Assembly (NCBI GenBank): GCA_018266965.1
Contig: JAFDZJ010000282.1
Coordinates: 1 to 5,231 of the forward strand
Length of the DNA stretch: 5,231 nucleotides
From: Bacteroidota bacterium
GTDB taxonomy: Bacteria > Bacteroidota > Bacteroidia > Flavobacteriales > Weeksellaceae
Direction: 5' to 3'
Position 1 is the stretch's first letter, and the number at the start of each line of letters is the position of its first letter. Positions 1 to 5,231 of the stretch are shown here, one piece after another. Below the pieces are notes generated by a model. That model did not search any database. It saw only the letters and a list, made by a program, of their open reading frames with translations, and had not been told where the DNA came from. The position numbers were made by a program, and so were the translations under genes.

Positions 1-16
1 AATTACTAATAATGTT
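1..16 (+). other. AT-rich leader just upstream of cas9
   Basis: Only 16 bases precede the start codon. They are nearly all A/T and contain no GGAGG-like ribosome binding site, which is common in Bacteroidota. TAA triplets at 7-9 and 10-12 share a frame and could end an upstream gene, but the segment is too short to tell. No in-frame stop lies between position 2 and the ATG, so a start further upstream is not excluded by the window alone. The start at 17 is chosen because it begins exactly at the conserved RuvC-I strand. Confidence 0.4.
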
Positions 17-256
17 ATGAAAAAAATACTTGGATTAGATTTAGGAACAAATTCTATTGGATGGGCATTGATTGACAATGAACAAAAGAAAATTCTCGGA
101 ATGGGAAGTCGGATAATTCCTATGGACGAAGGAGAGATTGGGAAATTTGCAGAAGGAGTAAAAATTTCTAAAACAGCTGACAGAACAAACTTTAGAGGTA
201 TTAGACGATTAAGAGAAAGAAACCTTTTAAGAAGAGAAAGGCTACACCGTGTATTG
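17..256 (+). other. Cas9 RuvC-I segment and bridge helix (residues 1-80)
   Basis: Residues 4-19 carry the first RuvC strand, ILGLDLGTNSIGWALI, with catalytic Asp8 (codon 38-40). Residues 56-80 hold the arginine-rich bridge helix, including RGIRRLRERNLLRRERL from residue 60. This helix connects the nuclease and recognition lobes and, in characterised Cas9 proteins, contacts the guide RNA seed. Both elements are well conserved here, which supports a functional RNA-guided enzyme and the chosen start codon. Confidence 0.93.
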
Positions 257-3200
257 AATGTATTAGGATTTTTGCCCGAACATTATACCAAAGAAATAGA
301 TTTTGAAAAACGATTCGGACAGTTTCTGGAAGAAACCGAACCTAAATTAGCTTGGAAGAAGAACGGAAAAAAAGATAACGGAAAAGATAAGTTTGAGTTC
401 TTGTTTCAAGATTTATTCATTGAAATGATTGAAGATTTTAAAAAATCTCAACCTCAGTTATTTTACATAAAGAAAAATGGAGAAGAAACCAAAATACCCT
501 ACGACTGGACGATATATTATTTAAGAAAAAAAGCTCTTGAGAAAGCAATAAGCAAAGAACAGTTGGCGTGGCTTATTTTAAATTTCAATCAAAAAAGAGG
601 ATATTATCAATTAAGAGGGGAAGATCAGGAGGAAAATCCTAATAAATTGGTTGAATTTCATTCATTGAAAGTAGTAGATGTAAAACCCGAAATTAAATAC
701 AATTTAATTTTAGAAAATGGAGAAACCTATTACCGCACAAGTGAAACTTCTTTGTTAAATTGGAAAGATTCGTATCAAGATTTTATTGTAACAAAATATG
801 CAGATAATACTGGAAAGGAAAAACAAAGTTTCTTTTTAAAGATAGATGCAAGTGTACTCAAAAGTAGGAAACCGAAATCAAGTAAGAAAAAAGCAAAAGA
901 AATAGAAGGGGAACAATCTATCAAAATAGTAGATGTAATAGAAGAAAAACAGGATAAGATTTGGTATTCATTGGTTTTAGAAAATGGCTGGATTTATCGT
1001 AGAGAAAGTAATGTTGATTTATCTGATTGGAAAGATAAAATACGAGAATTTATTGTTACCACAGATTTGAATGATGATAGAACTGTAAAAATTGATACTG
1101 ATGGAAAAGAAAGTAGAAGTTTTAGAGCACCAAAAGAAGATGACTGGACTCTGATAAAAAAGAAGACTGAAAACGATATAGATAAATACATTAAAGAACA
1201 CAAAACAAACAATGATCTTGCAGGTACCGTTGGCACATATATCTACGATACGCTATTAAAAAATCCAAAACAAAAAATAATAGGAAAATTGGTTCGTACC
1301 ATCGAGCGGAAATTTTATAAAGTAGAATTAAGACAAATCTTGCAAAAGCAAATTGAACTGCAACCCGAATTATTTACAAATGAATTGTACAACGATTGTG
1401 TAAGAGAATTGTACCGGAACAATGAAGCACATCAACTTTCATTGGGTAAACGAGACTTTATTCATCTGTTTTTAGATGATATTATTTTCTATCAACGACC
1501 ACTTAAAAGTCAGAAATCTTCTATCGGAAATTGTGCTTTGGAATACCAACTGCACAAAATCAATAAAAAAGACGAACAAGGAAATACGATTAAAAATGTT
1601 TTTGAACAAGATGAAAATGGGAAGGATATTGAGGTGAAAGAATACTTAAAAGCCATTCCGAAATCTAATCCATATTATCAGGAATTTAGAATTTGGCAAT
1701 GGCTCTTCAATTTAAAAATTTATCAGAAGGATGATGATAAAGATGTAACGGATGACTTTATAAAAAATACAAGTGATAAGGAAAATCTGTTTAGCTTTCT
1801 GATGACGAAAAAAGAAGTCAATCATAAAGATATTTTGCATTATCTCATCGTTCCAAAAGTCAAGGAAAAATTTCCTGATACAAAACCGAAAGCATTAAAA
1901 GAGGAAACCGCAAAAGAAATAAATAAACATCGTTGGAATTATGTGTATAATTCGGAAAAGGACGAATCTAAACTGTACCCAATGAATGAAACTGGTTCGC
2001 AAATCCGTACTCGTCTTGAAAAAGTTACCAATCTCCCTGATAATTTTCTGACAAAAAAAATTGAGCAAGAACTTTGGCACATCATATATTCCGTAAACGA
2101 TAAAAACGAATTTGAAAAAGCTTTAGAATCTTTTGCGAAAAAGAAAGAACTATATTATATACCCAAAGAGAGTCGAGACTTAGAGAATCCTGACAAAGGT
2201 TGTTTTGTATATAACTTTAAAAATTTGGTATGGAAAGAAAAAAGCTACGGTTCATTTTCCGAGAAAGCAATAAAGAAATTATTGCCTTTGATGCGGATAG
2301 GGAAATATTGGAATTTTGATGCAATAGACGGAAATACCAAACAACGCATTCAAAATTTGCAAAATGCAGAAGTTGATGAAAGTATCAAAAACAGGGTTAG
2401 GGAGCAAGCACACAAAGAGAAATTAGATAAAAACGAAGATTTTCAAGGACTGCAATTGTGGTTAGCACAATATATTGTTTACGACCGTCATTCAGAAGCA
2501 GAAATTAGTGGAAAATGGAAATCCATTGCTGATTTGGAAAAATATTTGGATGAATTTAAACAACATTCGCTTCGTAATCCAATAGTTGAGCAAGTAATGA
2601 CAGAAACTTTGTGTGTCGTAAAAGACATTTGGCAACACTATGGAAAAGGAGCAGAGGATTTTTTTGATGAAATTCATATTGAGTTGGGGCGGGAAATGAA
2701 AAACACAGCCGAAGACCGCAAGCAGATGACCAACCAAATAACAGAAAACGAAAACACCAATCTCCGCATTAAAACCTTATTAATGGAGTTTGCTAATGAT
2801 GAATATTTTAAAAATCAAGAAGATTATAAGGACGAAAAAGGAGATACTCCTGCTTTCTACAAAAAAGGGAATAATCCTGTAAAAGCCTTCTCTCCTACAC
2901 AACAGGAAATTCTAAAAATATATGAAGATGGGGTATTAAATTCGGGCATTGAAATTCCGAATGAGGTATCTGAAATTATCAAAAAATTCAAAGAAAGTGA
3001 TGCCAAAAAACAGCCCACAAAAACAGAAGTTGATAAATATAAACTTTGGCTGGAACAGAAATACAAATCACCTTACACTGGGCAAATAATTCCTTTAAGC
3101 AAGTTATTTACACCGGATTATCAGATAGAACACATCATTCCGAAGTCCCGCTATTTTGATGATAGCCTAAGTAATAAAGTAATATGCGAAGCAGCCGTAA

Positions 3201-5231
3201 ACAGCCTAAAAGACAAGCAATTGGGGTTGGAGTTTATAAAAAATCATCACGGAGAGAAAGTTACTTTAGGAGATGGAACTAAAAATACCGTTGAGATTCT
3301 TTCAGAAGATAGATACAAAACATTTGTAAAAGAACACTACGATAAAAACCGTTCAAAACGCAATAAATTGTTGTTGGAAGAAATTCCTGATAAGATGATT
3401 GAACGACAACTCAATGACACCCGCTACATCAGCAAATTCATTTCAAATGTATTATCAAACATCGTGCGTACAGACAAAGATGATGACGGGGTAAACTCTA
3501 AAAATATTCTTCCCGGAAATGGAAAAATCACTTCCACATTAAGGCAAGAATGGGGACTGAATGACGTTTGGAATACGTTAATTCTGCCACGTTTTGAACG
3601 AATGAATCATCTTACCAACACAACAAACTTTACAACAAAAAATAAAGAAGGACATACAATACCTGCAATCCCTTTAGAACTTTCCAAAGGATTTCAGAAG
3701 AAACGAATAGACCATCGCCATCACGCATTAGATGCTCTGGTAATAGCCTGTGCAACGAGAGACCACATACAGTATTTGAATAATGAAAATGCAAAATCTC
3801 AAAAACACCATTTGCAAATGGGGCTTGCCAAGAAACTAAGAAAAATGGAAACTGTGAAAGTGAAAAAATGGAGAAGAAACGATAATAATGTATGGGAAAA
3901 AACTGATGAAAAAATAACGAAAACTGTTCCTAAAGACTATTTAAAACCTTGGGATAGTTTTACTGTTGATGCAAAAAGTGAATTAGAAAAAATAGTGGTA
4001 AGCTTTAAGCAGAACTTGCGTGTTATTAATAAAACAAAATTTACTGGATTAACTTATAAGGAAAGTAAAGAAAAATCCAAAGATAGAAATTGGGCTGTTC
4101 GTCAACCTTTGCACGAAGAAACAGTTTCAGGATTGGTTAAATTATCCTGGGTACAGGTGGACAAAGAAAAAGGTGAAATAACAACAGCTACTCGTAAGGC
4201 TTTAGATAAAAATTTTAATCTAAGTAAAATTGAGAAAATCACGGATACAGGTATTCAGAAAATACTCACAAATTATTTGACGCAAGATAAATTCAAAATT
4301 GTTAATAGTAAAGGTGAAGTTTCCTATAATACCGAATTTGCTTTCTCTCCTGAAGGCATTGAAGAAATGAACAAAAATATTTCCCAATTTAATAATGGTA
4401 AATTTCATCAACCAATTTTCAAAGTAAGAATTTATGAAAAAGGGACAGGACGCTTTCAGTTAGGAATAAAGGGAAATAAAAAGAACAAATATGTACAAGG
4501 TGCTCCTAATTTGTTTTTTGGCATTTATTTAGATAAAGAAGGAAATAGAAATTTTGAAACTATTCCATTGGATAAAGTAATTGAAAGACTAAAGCAAAGA
4601 ATAAGCTCTGTTCCTGAAAACAAGACAATAGAAAAAAAGAAAGAAATTCATGAATTGAGGCTTCAGTTCCATCTTTCTCCTGATGATTTAGTGTATGTTC
4701 CTACCGAAGATGAAAGAGAAAATATTAATGCAATTGATTTTAATAATTTAACAAAAGAACAAAAGGAAAGAATATTCTTTGTCAATGATTTTTCTGGATC
4801 TACTTGTTATTTCAGACCTAACAGAATTGCAAAGGCTATTGTTGCAAAAGAAGTAGATATGAACTATGATGAGAAAAAAAAGAAAACAACAGGGTCGTTC
4901 GATACCAAGACAGCAAGCTTTGAAGGCAAACAGATCAAAGACATTTGTATCAAACTCAATGTTGGTAGATTAGGCAATATAATACCCTTCTCTAATATTA
5001 AATTCTACCCAAACCCTTCTCATCAACCTGATGAAGCGAAAGAGGGTGTATCATATTTTAAAACAGCTAAAATAAGTACCCTTCAACAATCAGAAGAGCG
5101 TATGCCATTGCATACTTCCAATATGAATCCTGAAGAAAGAATGGCCTATTTACAACAATTACGTGAAACAACACAAAATAGTAATCTTTCGGAAGATGAA
5201 AAAATAAGCATACTGAGCAAGTTTAAAATTA
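17..5231 (+). CDS. cas9: Very large type II-C-like Cas9 RNA-guided DNA endonuclease, 3' end cut by the window edge
   Basis: This is the effector nuclease of a type II CRISPR-Cas system. In this family the protein binds a crRNA:tracrRNA guide and cuts both strands of a matching DNA next to a PAM: HNH cuts the guide-paired strand and RuvC the other. The ATG at 17 gives the canonical start MKKILGLDLGTNSIGWAL. The frame then stays open for 1738 codons with no stop. Visible order: RuvC-I with D8; bridge helix about 60-80; long REC lobe about 81-880; RuvC-II with E889 in IHIELGREMK; HNH with E1038-H1039 and N1062; RuvC-III with H1236 and D1239 in HRHHALDAL; then a wedge/PAM-interacting region to about 1656 and an extension. 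Catalytic residues align with SpCas9 D10, E762, D839/H840/N863 and H983/D986, so the enzyme looks intact. Inter-motif signatures are those of Bacteroidota II-C Cas9. Oddities are the size, a duplicated REC module and the C-terminal extension. The stop codon lies beyond 5231. The Cas9 call is near certain; II-C assignment is by motif resemblance. Confidence 0.97.
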   Translation, partial: MKKILGLDLGTNSIGWALIDNEQKKILGMGSRIIPMDEGEIGKFAEGVKISKTADRTNFRGIRRLRERNLLRRERLHRVLNVLGFLPEHYTKEIDFEKRFGQFLEETEPKLAWKKNGKKDNGKDKFEFLFQDLFIEMIEDFKKSQPQLFYIKKNGEETKIPYDWTIYYLRKKALEKAISKEQLAWLILNFNQKRGYYQLRGEDQEENPNKLVEFHSLKVVDVKPEIKYNLILENGETYYRTSETSLLNWKDSYQDFIVTKYADNTGKEKQSFFLKIDASVLKSRKPKSSKKKAKEIEGEQSIKIVDVIEEKQDKIWYSLVLENGWIYRRESNVDLSDWKDKIREFIVTTDLNDDRTVKIDTDGKESRSFRAPKEDDWTLIKKKTENDIDKYIKEHKTNNDLAGTVGTYIYDTLLKNPKQKIIGKLVRTIERKFYKVELRQILQKQIELQPELFTNELYNDCVRELYRNNEAHQLSLGKRDFIHLFLDDIIFYQRPLKSQKSSIGNCALEYQLHKINKKDEQGNTIKNVFEQDENGKDIEVKEYLKAIPKSNPYYQEFRIWQWLFNLKIYQKDDDKDVTDDFIKNTSDKENLFSFLMTKKEVNHKDILHYLIVPKVKEKFPDTKPKALKEETAKEINKHRWNYVYNSEKDESKLYPMNETGSQIRTRLEKVTNLPDNFLTKKIEQELWHIIYSVNDKNEFEKALESFAKKKELYYIPKESRDLENPDKGCFVYNFKNLVWKEKSYGSFSEKAIKKLLPLMRIGKYWNFDAIDGNTKQRIQNLQNAEVDESIKNRVREQAHKEKLDKNEDFQGLQLWLAQYIVYDRHSEAEISGKWKSIADLEKYLDEFKQHSLRNPIVEQVMTETLCVVKDIWQHYGKGAEDFFDEIHIELGREMKNTAEDRKQMTNQITENENTNLRIKTLLMEFANDEYFKNQEDYKDEKGDTPAFYKKGNNPVKAFSPTQQEILKIYEDGVLNSGIEIPNEVSEIIKKFKESDAKKQPTKTEVDKYKLWLEQKYKSPYTGQIIPLSKLFTPDYQIEHIIPKSRYFDDSLSNKVICEAAVNSLKDKQLGLEFIKNHHGEKVTLGDGTKNTVEILSEDRYKTFVKEHYDKNRSKRNKLLLEEIPDKMIERQLNDTRYISKFISNVLSNIVRTDKDDDGVNSKNILPGNGKITSTLRQEWGLNDVWNTLILPRFERMNHLTNTTNFTTKNKEGHTIPAIPLELSKGFQKKRIDHRHHALDALVIACATRDHIQYLNNENAKSQKHHLQMGLAKKLRKMETVKVKKWRRNDNNVWEKTDEKITKTVPKDYLKPWDSFTVDAKSELEKIVVSFKQNLRVINKTKFTGLTYKESKEKSKDRNWAVRQPLHEETVSGLVKLSWVQVDKEKGEITTATRKALDKNFNLSKIEKITDTGIQKILTNYLTQDKFKIVNSKGEVSYNTEFAFSPEGIEEMNKNISQFNNGKFHQPIFKVRIYEKGTGRFQLGIKGNKKNKYVQGAPNLFFGIYLDKEGNRNFETIPLDKVIERLKQRISSVPENKTIEKKKEIHELRLQFHLSPDDLVYVPTEDERENINAIDFNNLTKEQKERIFFVNDFSGSTCYFRPNRIAKAIVAKEVDMNYDEKKKKTTGSFDTKTASFEGKQIKDICIKLNVGRLGNIIPFSNIKFYPNPSHQPDEAKEGVSYFKTAKISTLQQSEERMPLHTSNMNPEERMAYLQQLRETTQNSNLSEDEKISILSKFKI
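668..835 (+). repeat. First copy of an internal duplicated protein module (residues about 218-273)
   Basis: The copy reads KVVDV (218-222), then LILENG (230-235), Y/R residues, LLNWKD (246-251) and DFIVT (255-259). It aligns without gaps, at a constant offset of 89 residues, with the second copy from LENG (232 versus 321) through WKD (249 versus 338) to FIVT (256 versus 345). The DNA is clearly diverged, so the duplication is not recent. As I recall, most Bacteroidota Cas9 proteins have a single such module that resembles the second copy more closely, which makes this one the likely extra. Confidence 0.8.
923..1132 (+). repeat. Second copy of the internal duplicated module (residues about 303-372)
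   Basis: This copy reads KIVDV (303-307), WYSLVLENGWIYRRES (316-331), LSDWKD (335-340), EFIVTTDLNDD (344-354) and SFRAPKEDDWTL (368-379). It leads straight into the conserved VGTYIYDTLL and LVRTIERKFYK blocks, as in other Bacteroidota Cas9 proteins, so it looks like the ancestral copy. The pattern of hydrophobic and charged residues suggests a small beta-rich fold, but that is inference. Confidence 0.8.
2663..2791 (+). other. Cas9 RuvC-II segment (residues about 883-925)
   Basis: FDEIHIELGREMKNTAEDRK holds the second RuvC strand with catalytic Glu889 (codon 2681-2683), equivalent to SpCas9 Glu762. The following charged helix, with RIKTLLMEF at 917-925, is the expected connector toward HNH. 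The preceding HSLRNPIVEQVMTETL (850-865) is the conserved helix before RuvC-II. The segment is intact. Confidence 0.92.
3026..3331 (+). other. Cas9 HNH nuclease domain (residues about 1004-1105)
   Basis: The domain opens with KYKLWLEQKYKSPYTGQII and carries YQIEHIIPKSRYFDDSLSNK at 1035-1054. His1039 is the expected general base and Glu1038 occupies the metal-ligand position that is Asp839 in SpCas9. Asn1062 in AAVNSLK falls at the exact spacing of SpCas9 Asn863 (23 residues after the His in both). All three catalytic positions are therefore filled and target-strand cleavage is expected. The SPYTG motif before the beta-beta-alpha core is typical of II-C enzymes. Confidence 0.93.
3599..3796 (+). 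other. Cas9 RuvC-III segment (residues about 1195-1260)
   Basis: KRIDHRHHALDALVIACATR (1229-1248) is the third RuvC motif. His1236 and Asp1239 align with SpCas9 His983 and Asp986 and complete the RuvC active site with Asp8 and Glu889. The upstream ERQLNDTRYISKFISNVL (1129-1146) and RFERMNHLT (1192-1200) are the usual linker and entry blocks. Nothing catalytic is missing. Confidence 0.92.
3854..4984 (+). other. Cas9 C-terminal wedge and PAM-interacting region (residues about 1280-1656)
   Basis: After RuvC-III come KPWDSF (1310-1315), SFKQNLRVINKTKF (1329-1342), AVRQPLHEETVSGLV (1360-1374), AFSPEGIEEMN (1442-1452), HQPIFKVRIYEKGTGRF (1464-1480), APNLFFGIY (1496-1504), FHLSPDDLVYVPT (1551-1563), CYFRPNRIAKAIV (1597-1609) and IKLNVGRLGNI (1645-1655). 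These blocks match, in order, the C-terminal half of Bacteroidota II-C Cas9, which binds the repeat:anti-repeat duplex and reads the PAM. PAM preference cannot be inferred from the sequence. Confidence 0.8.
4985..5231 (+). other. C-terminal extension of unknown function, incomplete (residues 1657 onward)
   Basis: The reading frame continues at least 82 residues beyond RLGNI, which in Bacteroidota Cas9 proteins I recognise lies at or near the C-terminus. The extension begins with a proline-rich turn (NIKFYPNPSHQPDEA, 1660-1674), then a short segment SYFKTAKIST (1679-1688). It continues into a polar, glutamine- and glutamate-rich stretch likely to be helical, with EERMAYLQQLRETTQ at 1706-1720 and LSEDEKISILSKFKI at 1724-1738. 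I recognise no domain. It may be a small appended domain or a tail; the missing 3' end prevents a decision. Confidence 0.6.

Larger units (their letters stand above)
257..2659 (+). other. Enlarged Cas9 recognition (REC) lobe (residues about 81-881)
   Basis: About 800 residues separate the bridge helix from RuvC-II. In SpCas9 the RuvC-I to RuvC-II catalytic residues are 752 apart (D10 to E762); here they are 881 apart (D8 to E889). Recognisable Bacteroidota Cas9 blocks run in order: IPYDWTIYYLRKKAL (160-174), NQKRGYYQLRGE (191-202), two copies of a LENG/WKD/FIVT module (about 218-372), LVRTIERKFYK (425-435), IIFYQRPLKSQKSSI (489-503), IPKSNPYYQEFRIWQWL (547-563), HRWNYVY (638-644), QELWHIIYSV (684-693), FSEKAIKKLLPLMRIGKYW (747-765) and QGLQLWLAQYIVYDRHSE (810-827). 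The lobe is expected to bind the guide:target heteroduplex. Lobe assignment is by position; subdomain boundaries cannot be set without a structure. Confidence 0.85.

Noticed and set aside
12..20. Tiny frame ATG-TTA-TGA whose stop overlaps the cas9 start codon.
   Set aside because: A two-codon frame overlapping the start could in principle be a leader peptide or translational coupling, but it is easily produced by chance in AT-rich sequence.
926..1126. The two module copies as a DNA-level tandem repeat or assembly duplication.
   Set aside because: The nucleotide sequences differ substantially, sharing only short runs around the LENG codons, so this is an evolutionary protein duplication rather than an assembly error.
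994..1236. Open frames of about 60-80 codons on the reverse strand inside the gene (994-1236, 1019-1201, 1895-2080, 2492-2737, 2857-3066, 4220-4411).
   Set aside because: All lie antisense to the conserved Cas9 frame. Their phenylalanine- and serine-rich translations are what the complement of Lys/Glu-rich AT-rich codons produces, and none shows a recognisable domain.
5102..5231. Internal ATG at 5104 (Met1696) as the start of a separate downstream gene.
   Set aside because: It is in frame with cas9 with no stop between, and no ribosome binding site or conserved start motif is evident, so a continuous protein is the simpler reading.
1..5231. CRISPR array, intrinsic terminator, insertion-sequence ends or tRNA genes.
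   Set aside because: No regularly spaced direct repeats, hairpin followed by a T-run in intergenic sequence, terminal inverted repeats or tRNA-like cloverleaf were seen; essentially all of the sequence is coding.

Overview
The window is almost entirely one protein-coding gene: a very large type II-C-like Cas9 read on the + strand from the ATG at 17 to the right edge, where the frame is still open after 1738 codons with no internal stop or frameshift. I translated it by hand from end to end. The RuvC-I, bridge helix, RuvC-II, HNH and RuvC-III motifs appear in the usual order with their catalytic residues intact. The segments between them carry the Bacteroidota signature of type II-C Cas9, for example IPYDWTIYYLRKKAL, NQKRGYYQLRGE, FYQRPLKSQKS, QEFRIWQWL, LPLMRIGKYW and RQPLHEETV. 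With the AT-rich base composition and A/T-ending codons, this points to a Bacteroidota (Flavobacteriia-like or related) chromosome or metagenomic contig. The exact genus cannot be read from the window.

Layout: 1-16 is a short AT-rich leader. Positions 17-256 encode RuvC-I and the arginine-rich bridge helix. About 257-2660 encode a very long recognition (REC) lobe. That lobe holds a tandemly duplicated module (first copy about 668-835, second about 923-1132) separated by a lysine-rich linker. RuvC-II lies at about 2663-2791, a connecting segment at 2792-3025, HNH at about 3026-3331, a second linker at 3332-3598, and RuvC-III at about 3599-3796. The C-terminal wedge/PAM-interacting region runs to about 4984. 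The last 82 visible codons (4985-5231) extend past the RLGNI-type motif where, as I recall, Bacteroidota Cas9 proteins normally end.

The main point of interest is size. At 1738 or more residues this protein exceeds SpCas9 (1368 aa) and FnCas9 (1629 aa), and is far above compact II-C enzymes such as NmeCas9 (1082 aa). It matches what I recall of a clade of exceptionally large (>1700 aa) Cas9 proteins branching inside II-C and reported near tnpA-type transposase genes. No cas1, cas2, tracrRNA, CRISPR repeat or transposase lies inside the window, so the system context must be read from the flanks. I see no second gene on either strand.
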